Below are positions 1 through 14,731 of a DNA stretch of 64,000 nt, one piece after another. The stretch's first letter is position 1. Every line of letters begins with the position of its first letter. This stretch comes from Hyposmocoma kahamanoa (taxonomy: Eukaryota > Arthropoda > Insecta > Lepidoptera > Cosmopterigidae). The notes under the pieces are model-generated. The model was not told the origin of the DNA and made no database searches. It saw only the letters and a program-made list of their open reading frames with translations. The stretch is taken from the NCBI RefSeq assembly GCF_003589595.1, contig NW_020653726.1, forward strand, positions 10,717,201 to 10,781,200. Reading direction: 5' to 3'. The translations under genes and the position numbers were made by a program.

Positions 1-770
1 ATACACAAACATTTGGGTGTGAAAAGCTGTGCTCTCGGTGGATCCCACACAATTTGACTGAGGCTCAAAAAACAGATCGCGTCACTTGGTGCAATGCCAT
101 GCTTACCAGATCCAGGGCGTCAAATTTGGTGTGGGACACAGTAACAGGTAACGAAGCATGGATTTATAGTTACGATCCCAAAACAAAGCAGCAATCGAGC
201 GTATGGGTCTTTCGAGATGAGCCGAAACCAATCAAAGTGGCGTGCGTGCAAAGTGCTTCTAAGCGGATGATTGCTTCTTTTTATAATAAAACTGGACACG
301 TGGCTACTGTTGCTTTGGAGAAGCGTTGTACTGTGAATAGTGATTGGTACACGACCATTTGTTTGCCGGACGTTATTGACAAACTCCGTAACAATAACTA
401 TAAACGCCGTATCATCTTGCACCACGATAATGCCAGTTCTCAGACGGCCAGACAGACAAATGAATTTTTGAAGGTGAACAACGTTGACCTTATGAGCCAT
501 CCCGCGTACAGTCCCGACCTGGCACCTTGTGACTTTTGTTTATTTCCAAAAATTAAGAACCAGTTACGCGGCCAACGATTTCCATAATCTGAAGAGGCTG
601 TCGAAGAGTATGAATAATATGTTTCAGAGATTGTCACGGAGGAGTGGCATAAATGTTTTCAAAATTGGTTAATTCGTATGAAAAAGTGCATTTCTGACAA
701 TAAATTCATTTCTGACCATTTATAGTATTTTTTTCTTATTCATTCCGGAAACGTATAGTGCGCCCCACGT
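1..770 (+). mobile_element. mariner (Tc1/mariner) element, 5' part outside the window
   Basis: The window opens inside a mariner-family DNA transposon. The C-terminal two thirds of the transposase are present, followed by about 45 bases to a likely 3' terminal segment near 740-770 (GTGCGCCCCACGTA). The 5' end and its terminal repeat are outside the window, so element length and target duplication cannot be judged. The exact 3' limit is uncertain. Confidence 0.8.
54..725 (+). pseudogene. mariner transposase fragment, DD34D type, inactivated
   Basis: The reading frame matches the mariner transposase catalytic domain. The second and third catalytic aspartates are visible in HHDNASSQTA (Asp125 of the open frame) and YSPDLAPCDF (Asp160), with 34 residues between them, the mariner DD34D spacing. 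The first catalytic site reads TGNEAWIYSYDP, where family members have TGDE: the metal-binding Asp is Asn (codon 150-152). The frame is then broken by in-frame stops at 585-587 and 615-617, after which mariner-like sequence continues to a stop at 723-725. The catalytic substitution and the two stops show a dead copy. The N-terminal DNA-binding domain is outside the window or lost. Confidence 0.88.
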
Positions 771-779
771 AATACTAAA

Positions 780-3700
780 CCATACATAATCAATGAATAA
801 TAATTGTAATGTAATCCATAATAAACAATGGTCGGAATAGGGTGTTCCCAAGGATTAGATAGAAGTCTACATATAAGCGTTACATGGCGCCCCTAGAATT
901 ACTTGAAAATTCAACTTCAGCTTCCCAAGTGAGTTATTTTATCTTACGATGCAGTAAAACTATTCCGGAATTCGAAAAAAGTAATCAATTAATATTTGGT
1001 GGTTTTAACCACTCGATGTTACTCCTTCTATCTCAATGTAGACATTTATCTACTCCTAAAAATTTTGGGAACTGTGGGAAAGTAGGATGAGGGACAAATT
1101 AGTGCTGGAACGCAGGCACCCATAGCCTGACGGAATTGAAAGAACTAACCAAGATAATTAGTGGAAAGTTGAAAAGGATTTCATACAGGACACACATAAC
1201 GTTTGTTATAAACATATTTGCGGCATATTCATCTCTACGACGACAAATATGCAGTAAATTCAGTTCATCCATACACCAGGAAATGTGGTCGTACTTTTTC
1301 AAGCTGAACATAATCTTATAACCCAATACAATATAGCGTTACTATAACTAACAAGCTGAAACGCTTTAGTTTAATTCTTCAATCTGTACTGCAATATATC
1401 GTGTATTAAACATTCCTACCTACATTAATATTCTTGTAATTGTATCCTGTATGTATAAAATAAATAATAACTTTCCTCGTTAATTGATCGGTTTTCAGAA
1501 AAATCGTACAAGTAGTATATAGTGGTCCATTGAGAAATCTTTACTTTCCGAAGAGTCAAAACAGAACATTTGGGTCACTGTTAAATGCGCTTTATTCGCA
1601 GAATGACTATGTCTGGGTACATAAACCCATACGAGTACATAAGAAAAAGGCAAATATAATAATTGCCGGATGCAAGGTCGAACAGTGTCACAGATTTAGA
1701 GACCCACGAGTGCGACAGCGAATGTTACAACAGATAATTTCTTCTCATATCTGTGATTGATCACACAGGCTATCGCAGACAGATGGATCATAAAAATGTG
1801 ACTGGAATTCAACCTTTCATGCCATTGGAAATATAAGTTACAACTTACCATACACATAATGACGTAGTTTGAGACAGATAGTGTCGTCGATGTCGGGCGT
1901 GAGGAATACTGTCCTCAGAAAATAACACAGTTGTATTTTTCTTCAGTATTTCCAAATCTTCCTTTATCTCCACAATCCTTTTTTACAGCTGTTTGGAAAG
2001 ACTTTAAAATTATAAAATCTGAGAAATGCACGGTAGTGCACAAAAGACATTAACGAAAACTGTAACACTTGACAGTGAGAAGAAACGGGTATGATGTAAA
2101 ACATCAAAAAATTGGAGAAAAATATCAGCCTTTTCTGCAGAGTATCAACGATGATATGAATACAACATCATTTCATTTTTCAGACGTTTTGAAAATACGC
2201 CGAACTTGATCTGATGAAACAATTGTCACAGAGTTGTAGCACAGAGCGCTCAAATTCGCCTAGACAATTAGAAATTCGATTTGAAACAAATCCATTCTCA
2301 TTAGTCCATTACTATTCAATATAACTTTTGTAAAAAAAAAAGAGTTTATGACGTTGATACAGATTAAAAAAGCATTTTTCTGAAAAAAAACAATAACAAG
2401 AAAAATGGTTCTTATGAAAAGTGCGTAGGAGCAGAAATTGATATTAACTGGTCACAGGTTAAGTTTTTTTTTTATGAAAATGTACCATCACATTCAAGAT
2501 ACAGAAAACAAAATCAAAAGTATTATTAGTGAATGGACGCTAGAAGTGTGTACACTAATCGGCATGTAATTTTGAATATCCTTTGGGGAATATTGCAGCG
2601 TCTCTTTTTTTCTGAAGGACACTTTGCAGTTGGCCGATGATGGCCTTGACTGCACCACCGGATAAAATGGTAAGCTGAAGGCTCTGAACCCGTTAAAAAT
2701 TAAAGTAGCAGGCCTGAGGACTGCTGGAGACTTCCGGTAAAAGGGCGTGCTGTAGGGATAAATCTGCGCGAGTATATGCTGAACTGGGGGCTCTTCGTCC
2801 TCGCCGGTGAGGACGATCATGATGTGTAGATTATTTATGGCGTCAGTTTACGGTGCTCCTTAAAACATGTTAATTGCGTAGGCCAAATAGCTTATAAAAT
2901 TATAGGGTATATTTTATGCTGACAAAATAATTATTTTATTGTAAAATATTTTCATGGAATCTTAAGAATTTTGAACATATATTTCATATATAAGACTATA
3001 GAATTATTTATTGTAAAGAATCTGAAATGTGCAGTGTGATAATTCTGCTTTACGGAAGGTGCCAATCCACATTTTCTCTATACTTACCTGTAGTTAGCGT
3101 GTGTTACTTAAGTTTTATACCCAGTCATTACTTTTTTTTTCCAAAAAAAATTATAGTATCCAATGCAAGAAACAAATAGAAAATATACATAGTCCATGAA
3201 ATAAAAAATAGGACTATTTAATCGACCATATTTTTGGCCTTAGATAATAATTATGTCCATTTCTTATTTGTACTCTATTCACAAACTACAAAAAATAAAA
3301 ACCATTGTTTAAACATAACAAATGTAAGTAATAAAATCTAGACCTTTTGTTTCCATAAACCATTTGCAGAGCATTTATTTACAAAAACTGACTGGGTTCG
3401 TACATTAATTTTCAGGTATTTCTTTTACATAAAAGCTTGTCTAGCAAAAAAGCAACTAACATTCTTGTTAGGTTTTAGTAGCAAACCTAGTAATACCAAC
3501 ATCGTTTAAGAACTTACAAGAGATAAAATATTTTCTCATACAAAGGAAACAAATAATTGTGCCCCACAATAAAACAAAAAAAAACATCATATCTCTCTCT
3601 CTATAAACCATAATCTCTTCATAATCTTTCACAAAACTTTACTTTTTTTATATTGTTTACCTTTAATAACCAGGACTAAAGATCCTGGGCCAACGTGTAC

Positions 3701-6022
3701 TTCACGAGAAACTTCTGATAATATAATTATATTAAAAGCTCGCCAACAGACCGTGGAAGGACGTTATGCAGAACGGCTAGATGGCCCGCCACCTGACAAT
3801 GAGGTTGAATTATGGCCTATCTGAAAACCCGGTTGGGAAGGCCTCATTTAAAGCTAATGAAACAACAAATAATGTGCAATTTAGCACGTAAATTTAGTTT
3901 TATTGTATTGAACGGGAATTATTTGCCATGACGAAGTCTTGTATTAATTTAAATTTATGACATGCTGTTTGTTGTTTCCATTTGCATAAACTGAAAAGTT
4001 GCTTTGGAACAAGTTGCAGATTTCGTACATACAATAATATTTTATCGTTTTTAAAATCTAATAAATATTTTAAAAACTTACAAATAATTTATGGATTTTT
4101 TTATAAGTTTGAAAAAATTTTAGTTTAAAGGACATTCTTTTTATTTTTTGTTCCCCAAACAAATGACAAAAGATGCCTCCTCTCGGTCACTTTAAAATCT
4201 ATTTGTATATACATAATATATGCTGCTTATGTTAAAATTTCCCCAAATTCCCTAAAACTCAAAGCACACTGGTAATCTTTTGGATAGATGGGCACAAGGA
4301 GGAGGTACTACTTTGGCTGTCATTCTCATACATTAACGGGTGAACGTGTTAAAAACAATATGTGTGGCAAAACATTTCACTACGCACTTCTGTTTTTTCT
4401 AAATCGTTCAGTAAGTTGAAATAATTAATTATATTCGGCTGCAACCCTAGTCAAATCGCTAATTCGTGATAGTCATTGCAAGTGAAGTCGCAGTGATACA
4501 GCTCTTTACGTCAAAACTTTATTTGCTTGCATTTGGACACAAACCTCTTCCATATTTATTAATTGAGCATCTTCAAAATCAATTAAACAATAAGAAAATT
4601 TTTATTTGCCAAATTCCTTCAAAAGGCTGCTACAGCGAAAACTCCCAGCCGTTTACTTATACTTACTGCTTTTAAACTCGAATTAGTTGGTAGATGAACC
4701 AAATTATCTACATACATTTTAAAAGTGGATAGAGTTTAAATAAAAATATAACTGCATGCATTATGGAGCAATAGTCCCACAAATATAAAATTATTAATAG
4801 CGGCTCCAATAAATAAGTTAAATAAAAAAAATAGGAACACTGAAATAAGAATCAGAAATATGTAATCTAAGTTCTTAATTTATTAAAAATGTATACTCAA
4901 TTCACGAATAGATAAATTAAGTTTCACACTAAAGTAACCTAACACATACCTATCTTAAAAATAAACATAATGTACTATCTTACTAAGATTTGCCGAGTAC
5001 AAACCTACCCAAAACCTAGTTCTATTTTGTAAAAAATAAATTTTTCATACATAAAATAAATTAATTTAATCAAAGATTTGGATATGGATTTTTCCACTGT
5101 TACGTTTAGGTCAAAATAACTTGCATACGTTACGACATTATTATAATTTTGCTTCTAAAAATGCTACAAGTGACATTCTGAATGTATGTTTCTTATATTT
5201 GGTAGTAGCGGTTATATAGCAAGTTTAGATCTAAGAACTGTTAAGTGGATATATAAATAACATACAAGAATAAATATAAGAATTTCCGCCGGTGTGTAGA
5301 ATGATATTTATATATTTATGACATTTGAAAAGCGAGACAGTACTCGATGTAATTAGTAAAATCCAAAATAGCTCGTATCATACTGTAACAAAACTATGCA
5401 TGCACTCATTTCCCTGAGTGTTGTCTTTTACCGTTTCAGTCATGATTGCTGCCAATGTATTGATAATATATTGATATTTTTAAATATATGACAGTCAGTT
5501 ATCTGCCAATACATTATATATATTTGCAATATTCCTTCTATGGAGAATTATTGTGAAAGTAAAAAAAATTGGCAATAAATAATCTTTCGATCGTTTCCTA
5601 ACAACCGTAACCGAACAAAACAATCTCAGCGTTATTTAATCTAACATATTAATTAAAATATGTATTACTTTACGTTAAACCTACATTTCAATGTGATCAA
5701 TATTGTTATTGAATAAATGATGTGACTTCAAAACTATCGCCAGCCAGAACAAATTATGGGCAGATTTTAGAAAAAGTTTGTTGTTAATTTAATCGTCATA
5801 AAATCGTCATAGGGCTGTTCATCGACCAAGGAACTTAGTGAACGCGGTCAAGAAAACACTACATTTGTACGAAATACATTTACATCAAATGTATAAAATA
5901 AAGATTTACGAAATGTCAACCCCCCAAAATTTGTCTAGCTGAAAACTCCCGCACAGATGATAAATGTGCAATATTTCACTAAGACGTGATACGTGATGCC
6001 ACGAGTGTTTAAGACGCTGTGA
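780..6022. other. AT-rich intergenic region downstream of nonA, no gene recognised
   Basis: About 5.2 kb of AT-rich sequence without a recognisable coding exon. Open frames are short and look random. A minus-strand ATTAAA at about 5785, 240 bases beyond the nonA stop, could be its polyadenylation signal, but this is weak. The more GC-rich patch at 2560-2820 is listed separately. Confidence 0.5.
2494..2820 (-). other. unrecognised 108-codon open frame in a GC-richer patch
   Basis: An open frame of 108 codons starting MIVLTGEDEEPP. It stands out because the 2600-2820 segment is clearly more GC-rich than the DNA around it and has no stop in this frame, while the plus strand has several. I recognise no domain, signal peptide or membrane segment, and its second half becomes low-complexity and hydrophobic. 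It could be a lone exon, a repeat fragment or chance. I assign no function. Confidence 0.2.
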
Positions 6023-9000
6023 TTAGAACCGACGACGTTTGTTAGGGTAATCATCCATTTGGCGGTTGTCCCAACCGCGTCCCTGCATGTCGTCATAGCC
6101 TCCGCGTGACATGTCGTACTGGTCTCGGTAGCCTCCGTCCTAAGTGAGCAATCATAATACTTGCCAATAGTTGTCATTGCATAAAAAACAAGATAATTCA
6201 ACGACAAGTTACCTTTACGAATCACATCGAAAAGGAACCATCATTTTGTTCACTTACGCAGTGTGCTAAAAAGTAATGAGTTGATAAATTAAGAGAAAAA
6301 TATATTTTACACCACCAATTTCCTTTTTGTAATATATTACCAGGTAAAATTTGTTTAGCAGATTTTGTGATGTAGGTAACTTCTAAAAGCATCAGTAAAA
6401 TTTGTGTAAGTTTCATTAAGTCAAGTAATAATCTTTTGTTTCCATATAATGTCGTGATTTCATACCAATGGAACAGAAAAAATTACAAAAGGCGGTCGTC
6501 AAATTCTCCGATAGGGCGACATATAGTTTTGTTCAGAAATTATATCTATTCAGCACAATAACGTCATAATTAGCGAACGACTGATATCAGACACTGCCGT
6601 CACCAACATATGTCAACTGACGAGTTTGACGATGTCTATGTGCACTCTTTTGTCATAAAATATTATAAGAAGCATGCCAAGTCTTGAAAAAGCGGCTGTC
6701 ACAAAACCTGCACTTTGTAAACCACTACCAACGTTCATAATCCTAAGCAAACAATAATTCGTGTTACAACGTCATTTGGACCCGAACCGTATTCGAAACA
6801 CTGCCATCATAACGACACACACCTAGCAGAAGGGCATCCATCACATACGGTCTGGATCGCTTGCATCCAACAGTCCAACGCGTTCTTAATCACACGAGCT
6901 ACTTATCTTGACCATTAGTCTCGTGCCCGCGTAATTGGATATCTATTTTATGAGCTAGGTGGGTCCGCCTAATGCGACATCAACATGCGTTCTTTGAGCT
7001 GTAGATACCTTTATTTGAGTTTCGTTTATGTTTCGAACGCCCTAATCATGACATTGAATGCGCATCATTCCATTGACGTAATTTTGTTAACTAAACACAA
7101 ACGTAATGACCCACTTGTGTCCGCAATTTTGTTTCACAATAGTGATTGGTAATTAAATGACGAACAGAAAAATCAGTTTCCAACTGTTTCAGAGAATATT
7201 TCGAAGTTTGCATCCTTTATCGTTCAATGAAGTACCAACCGCATAAATGCGGAGCATAATATTATATATTGATATTATTTATTCGTGTGAATAGATATAA
7301 TTTCTTGACGCCAAACATTTTATTTTACGGTTTCTTGCAAGTTCATTTTTTTTAAATAAATTATGTAGATATTACATATCGTATTATATACATTACAGTA
7401 GAACCTCCTTAAAACTTCTAACACCCTATATTTTACCACGTATTTGAAATTTGTCCAATGATCTTATATACGTAAAAAAGCAAATATGTTACTGGCATCC
7501 GCATCTTGAAGATTCGAAAATAAGACAACTGCAAGATTTATAAGGACGCATGAACTCCGGTCATAGATTAGTGGCACTGATATTATGTCTAAATAGACAC
7601 CGCAAGTACCGCAATCTGCATGAAAACCAAGCTTGCCATATTTTTGTGCCTCCTATGGCGTCATAAGCGCTATTTAGTGACGGGAAACCTCCTTCGGCAT
7701 TAAAGCGATTGACTAAATCCAAGACGTGGACGCAGCACGTACTTGAAATAATGATTTTTCAAGTATTTGTTGCTTTATAAGAAACCGTGAAATATTAATA
7801 TAGTAAAATAATACAAGTGACCGTAGCATGGCAGTAACGTCCCGTACCGTCACATGCAATATGTGATAAACGTCCCCGTGACGTGTTTATTTCAGTTGAT
7901 AAAGCTATGTAGCCATTATTAAAATATTTTTCTTTTAATGCGAATACAGAATGGGTAACATACGCACCAGAGTAATTCGTCCTCGAGTGATTTTGTTTAA
8001 AGAAACAATTTCGAATTCGATCGATCAGAATTACAGTTACCAAATAGTAATGGACTATTGTTATACATTATCATGAACAAGGATAACGATATGAAATTGG
8101 GTATAATGAATGCTATATCTTTGTCGTTTAACCATCGCCGCGAAAACAACGAAACTACAAAAAAAATGTTTTTGTAGTTTCAGGTTTTACTCATTTTACA
8201 TTATATTCTTTATTATTTATTTATTTCTAATTACCCTCATGTGTTAAAAACTGTTTTAAAAATGTACTCTTCACTTTTTTCCCAATAATTTATATAATAT
8301 CAATTTGTTAGTTTTTATTATTTATTTTTATACCGTTTGTCGCGCTCTGTTTTTAGATTGATAAAATTACTGTGCAGAACTGTCAAAATGTTTTAAAATC
8401 AGCTGTTTGGTACTGCGATATTCTTTTGCAGCCATTGGTCGAGGCTCTTGTGATAAAATTTTATAATGGTGGTCTTATCTCTCGAATTTGACGACAGCTA
8501 AAGGTGGGTATAATAAGTTTTATCGTGGCAGGATGCTACGGGGGCAGAATAACATAATTATTAATACGTCCTTTAGTAATACTTTAACACGTGTTTTTTT
8601 TTAAAGTTGCTCCGGAAAACTAACAAACTTTTATAGAATATTTTTATAACATTTTCTAAGGTCTTAAGGATATCATCCCTTTGGTTCCTAAATCGATCAA
8701 AATCGAGAATTGTGTTGCATCAAGTTAACATCAGTAATCGTAAAATTTGACCAAAATCATAAAGACGGTCGCTTCTTTATGATTTTGGTATGCACGAAAC
8801 TTCATGCATTCTACAAAAGTATCGCACGTTTGATATTCAAAGCCTACTAAAGAAGGATCACAAGTGTACTGCACCAAGTAAAAGCCGCAATACATTACAA
8901 AAAACTATGAAAAAAAAAATGTATTACGAAACACGCGGCGTACACTCGTTTGCATATTTGTTTTCTCGAAATTAATTCAAAATTAAAATAATTCACTTTA

Positions 9001-12000
9001 AAATAAATTATACATATTCTGATTACAAAAATATATAACTGTAGAAGGAAACCTTCCTTGTTTATTTCAATTCTCACAGCTATGGTGTTTTTACTGCTTC
9101 TATTGGCATAATTAGGCATTTTTCGCGTTTTCTACTGATGTTTAATTACGATAAAGGCCAGGTTTTGCAACGTGTGCGTTTTGAAACGTAGCAGCGGCAA
9201 CTAGGCGTTTATAGCTGACATTGGGCACGCGAAGTAAGTACCCTTGCGGCGTCTATTTAGATGTACGTCTGTGATAAGTGCAGATTATACGAGCATTATA
9301 GGCAGAAAAATCATAAATTCGGTAGATGACTGAATAGTAATCGGGATACTTATTTATAGAGATTTGTAACGTACGTTTTTATGCTATCTTACATTATAAA
9401 ATAATTTCTTGCCTGTATATGAAAAATACACAGAATTGAAATAAAAATCATATTTTTGATTTGATTAGAAGACCTAATTAATGTTAATGTTTAAGTGCGG
9501 AAGACCAATTTATTGAACTTAATTTAAATTTGTTGGAGGTCTATACCCAGCATTAGACGTCATTCGGCTGAAATGATGATGATGATGATGATGATGATGA
9601 AAGGATAGGGATATAAGGAACAAATCTATTTATTACCTTAGAAATAGCATTATAATAAATAGACGACTCTATTTGACTTACTTATCAATGTTTTTCACGT
9701 TTGTTTAATAACAAAATATTTTTTTACCTTTTCCATTGTGTTTTACTGCTTACCTACTTTACGGAATGTATATATATATATATACAATCATCTATGACCC
9801 GACAATGCAAATCACGCGCCATTTTTTGAAAAAGTTTTTATAGGTTGCGCGACACATTTCAAACGTTGTCGATTACTATGAACGTAACATATCTTGTGTA
9901 TAAGATCATTGAATAAGTCTAATTGCACTTTAATAATAAATCCATCGAATTTACCTAACCATGTAGAGTATACATCAGTAATGAACGAATAAGGCAATGC
10001 CCTTAATAGAGATGAAGAAGGCTTATATTTTTTAACAAGCAATTGTCTTCCTAACTCAATGCATTTATTTATTCATAATTATTTTATTACAAATAATAAT
10101 AATTACGTATTGATGTTAATTAATTAATAAGGGAATTCTTTAGTAATTTGAGTGGTAAATAATTAATGAGATTTTATTCATATTTTTGGCAATTATGGTC
10201 TTTGGAGATGTGTTCTTAATTCAAAACGTATATATATAGTATACGTATGTATACATTACGCAACACTTGAAACACTTGAAGGTTCTACTGTACCTACAAA
10301 AATAGTAATATTTCAATTCATGATGCACATGTTTTTCTAATACACTTACAATGCGACATATTAAATCATAATCCTGAAATAATATAGTATTATCTTAAGA
10401 AACGAAAGTTTGTACCAAGAATTTACCAATTCCGGTAGCGCTACGTGGTACAAACTTGAAAATCAAGCAAAGTACTCACCATAGGCTTCTGTTGGTCGAA
10501 CATGCCCTGCTCCTGACGATCCAACATGGAGTTCAGCCGTTGGGCCTGAAATTATTGTTATAATTTTAATTAAGTTATAATATTAATTAAATATATATGA
10601 TTCTATAAACATTTAATTCTTTTGATATTCCCTATTGCGCACTCACTGCCGCGCAGCGGTTTCGCCGTTTTCTGCTTTTCTCGGGCGTAGCAGAATATCA
10701 GTACACGTTGTTCTAATTGAGCAGCAATCACACTGAGCTACGGCCGTTATATCATCACAGCGCACACATGCAATGCGTTGCGAGCTTTTATTCTAATGCC
10801 TTACATATTTCTGTGTTTGTACATCTTGTTAGTTGATCTTTTGTTTTTTAAAATTGAAAAAATAATGATATCTTGTTTTAATGCATATATTGTATTCATT
10901 GTAGTGTTACTTTTTTTTGTAGTATTGCTTTTTTTGGATTAGTTTATTTATTTATTTTAGTTTGTTTATGTGTATTGCATGTGTGTGTTTTGTGATTAAT
11001 AAACAATTTATCTATCTATTGACATGTTTTACAGCTAACGATTTCTCATGGTGGTTTCTCGAACTGTATGTAAGATGTATTTATTTAAAAAATGTTCTGT
11101 AAATGGCTCGAGTCTGAAATGGGTGTGACAGTAGCAATTTGTGGGTTGATATAATGGTGTGTATACAATGTTTCTTAATAACGATAGTACGAAATGTGAG
11201 CGCCCGACTGCCATATTTGTTTTGTTGTTGAATATACACCGCACATTGGTGGAGATCGGACTACTTGAATAAAAATAAAAATGTTCGGTACGGGCAGAAC
11301 CTGCACGAAGAGGGTGTTCTCCTGCTGGCGGCGGCGCAGCTCGTCGTCCTGCTGGCGCATGCGCGTGGATAACTCCTCCTCCTGGCGCAGCAGCTGCTGG
11401 CGCTCGGCCTCGCGGCGCTCGTCGGCCGCGCGCTCGGCCATCTCCCACGTGCGCTTCTGCCGCTCGCGGTCCTGCTCGCGCTGCCGCAGCTGCTCGCGGA
11501 GCAGCTCGGTCTCGTGCTCGTATCTGCGCAAAAACCGTACCACTCGCGTCACACGCTCATTTCGATTGAGTGGCGGTGGTTATTGAAAGACAACAAAGTT
11601 ATATTATTTTCTGTGTTACACACATGCATACTTACTTAGCGTACTCCATCTGAGCTTCCAGCTTCTCTTCTTCTGCCGCGAGTTCTTTCTTAAGGGCGTC
11701 CTCCTTCTGACGATGTAATTCGTGGAGTTGTTTCCACCTCGTGCCGTACTCGTGTTCAAAGCTGCTAGCCTCGGAGAAACGCGGCCCCAGCTGTGTGACG
11801 AATACGTAACTATGAATTAATACGATTGCTGACATAGTAAATAACAATTTTATGGAATTAAAATTTCTATAAACCTCGCGAGCTTTGAGGAATTCGGGGT
11901 GTTTCTTAGGCAAGTTCTTTTCAGGGTAGCCATCCAGTTCATCTGGCTCTTCAAAGCTCTCTACAATGACGGGGCGAAGTGATCTGAAATAATATTAAAA

Positions 12001-14699
12001 AATTGGTACATGTCGCAAAAATTGTCATTCTTTATAGATATAATAATAAGAATAAACTTACGATGTAAGGAAGAAGCACTTCTCAGTGCAGTTACGAATC
12101 GCCGCCAAGGCACTTGGCTTGCGTACATATTCGACCACGCCTTCTCCAAGACTCTTCCCTCTCTCATCCACCTTCACATAAGCCCTTTCAATCTTGCCGA
12201 AGATTTCAAACGCACGATATAATAGTTCATTGGAGACAAATGGCGGAAGGTTTTTCACGCGAACAGCGCTGTTGTGAGGCGCGAATCGAACCCTGAGAGG
12301 TTTGCCACTCCTGACTTTACCATCCAATTCATGCTTTGCTCTTTCGGCATTGACTCTGTAATCCTATTGAGAAATATATTTTATTTGAAAAACCAAAATT
12401 ATAAATACAGTACAGGTCCACTGGAATCTCATGACACGAGTTAAAACTTTCATCTGGCAATCTCTATTTTACATCTCTGGTTTGACCCGTTACTACATTT
12501 CATACCTTACTTCTCTATTTGTCAAAAAACCAAGACCACAAATGATTTAATGTTTTTATTTCGCAAAACCTCCCAGAACAAAATTTTAAAAACTGGTCAA
12601 ACACAAGTTGAATTTGAATGCATTAGCACATCCTAATAGCCTAATTACATATTGTGAAATAAAAACGTGCATATTTCATTAAGTGATTGCAGTTATGGTA
12701 TGAGGATAAATAATTCTTTTTTGCACTTAAATAAAATTAATATAAATACTGTCTGACCAATAATGCAGGACAAAATACTTCAAATAATATTCCATAATTC
12801 TGAATATTTTCTTGAAGACTACCAAAACTTATTTGATTATATAAAAAGTTAACAATTTAAAAGATATATACCACAGTTTTTTTTTAATGCTAAGATCCTA
12901 AAAAGTAATGGTAACACAGCTGTCACAGGGACAGAAAAAACATAAAATTTTTCATAACTACTTTAAAAAAGAATTCATCAAATGTCACTACACATGTTAC
13001 GGTATAAAACAAGGATGACTCGGAGTAGTTAATGAGTAACTCTGTCTATCACATTTTCATGCCTAAACTGCTGAATCTGTTTTGTTGAATTTTTATATAG
13101 AGATAATTGGGACCTAGAAGAAGCACATAGGCTAGAAGAAAATAGAGGCTGAAAGTTGGTGTATGTTGGTGTGGGGAGTACTAATAATTTCTCAAGTAAG
13201 GAATCTGAAAATTCATATTTATGCCCTTTGTAAGTATTAAACAAAAAAATAGTATAGTACAGTAGGCCACTAAAAGTATTTTTTCTAAGCAGACTAAGTC
13301 ACGGGCACCAGCTAGTAATATATTATAATACCAATTCATGTCAGTATTATCAAATGTTTTTATATATTCACCACAGATACGAAGTTAACATTACCCACAA
13401 AATAACTATAGCAAAAATAAATTTAAAATTTGCAAATCGAAACTTGATTCCATGATTCCTTGATTTAAAAAAACCCTGTAGTTTTTTTTTAGTTTATATA
13501 CAGTATTTTTGGAGATTCGAGTCTGTCCCTGCAATAACAGTGTACCACAAATTAAATGATGAATATTAGTTATAACTTAATTACTATTTATAAAGCTGAT
13601 TCCTATCTAATAAATAATGAAACTTACAAGTATCAAGTATGTACAATTTATACCATGAGGTACTGTAAACTTTAATTTTGTTTAAAATAAATGTATTATG
13701 AAACAAATATTAAACTTACCATTTTAATAAATCCAAAGTTTTTCTCCTTATTAAGAAACAACTCAGCAGTTTCTCCATAGGCACCAAACATGCCCAATAT
13801 TTCCTCTTCAGTGACATCATTGGTGAGATTGCCAATGTACAAACGACTTCTTCCATTGAACTTCACTTCAGACTGGTCAAGTGGAGGCAAGTCCAGTATT
13901 GGTCCTTGTAAGTCCTTTAGTTTGTTTGCTAGCATTTGTTCTTCTCTTTGAATTGGTTTACCTCCATCCATTGGTCCACGACCCCCTCGCTGCTGATTAC
14001 GTCCTGGCCCTCCTTGTCCCTGACCCTGATGTCCTGGACCTTGTTGTCCTTGACCTTGGTGTCCCTGTCCTTGATGTCCCTGACCTTGTTGTCCCTGAAG
14101 TGGGCCCCCTGCCCCTTGTCCTCCAGGACCACCTTGTCTCTTTTGGCCAAATGGACCACCCTGTTTATTAGCTATACCTCCTTGCCAGCCACCTTGTTTA
14201 TTGGCACCATAGCCTCCATTCATATTCTAAATAACAAATAAACAAACAGTGTAAAGCGCAGGCCACACCGTAAATGAAGCTAAGCCAACTCAGCTTAAGA
14301 TAAACTAAGAAAACACGCAGTAAGTAGTGATGAGCTACATTATAGGTACTTGCGGGGGTGAAGAGCGACATATTTTGTGGTGTGAATCGAAGTAAGAACA
14401 GACGCCCCAGCTACATGAGCTAACCTAAGTTAGCTTAGCTTAATTCATAGTGTGGCCTGCACTTAAAGTAAGTAGGTAAAATATAAAATGTTTTATTAAA
14501 TGATAGAAAAGGAAAAAACATACATTTTGATTCTGATTTTGTTGAAGGCGATACTGCTGTGTCTGTGGCTGTTGTTGTTGCGACTTTTGTTGCTGATTCT
14601 GGTTCTGTGGAGGTTGATTCTGTTGCGGAACTTTCTGCTCCGGAGCAGCATTATCAACACTGTCCTTAGGGTCTATCTTAGCTGGTATAGTGAGTGCAG

Positions 14700-14731
<32 letters not shown>

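Noticed and set aside
11035..11552. Long overlapping open frames on both strands around the nonA coiled-coil exon
   Set aside because: Only 11301-11523 in one minus-strand frame fits the DBHS coiled coil and has matching splice sites. The others are shadows of its GC-rich, repetitive codons or run into introns.
13881..14241. Plus-strand frames rich in Leu/Val/Pro opposite the nonA Gly/Gln-rich exon
   Set aside because: They are complements of the GQGHQ repeat codons. They have no start context or splice structure and are opposite a well-supported exon.
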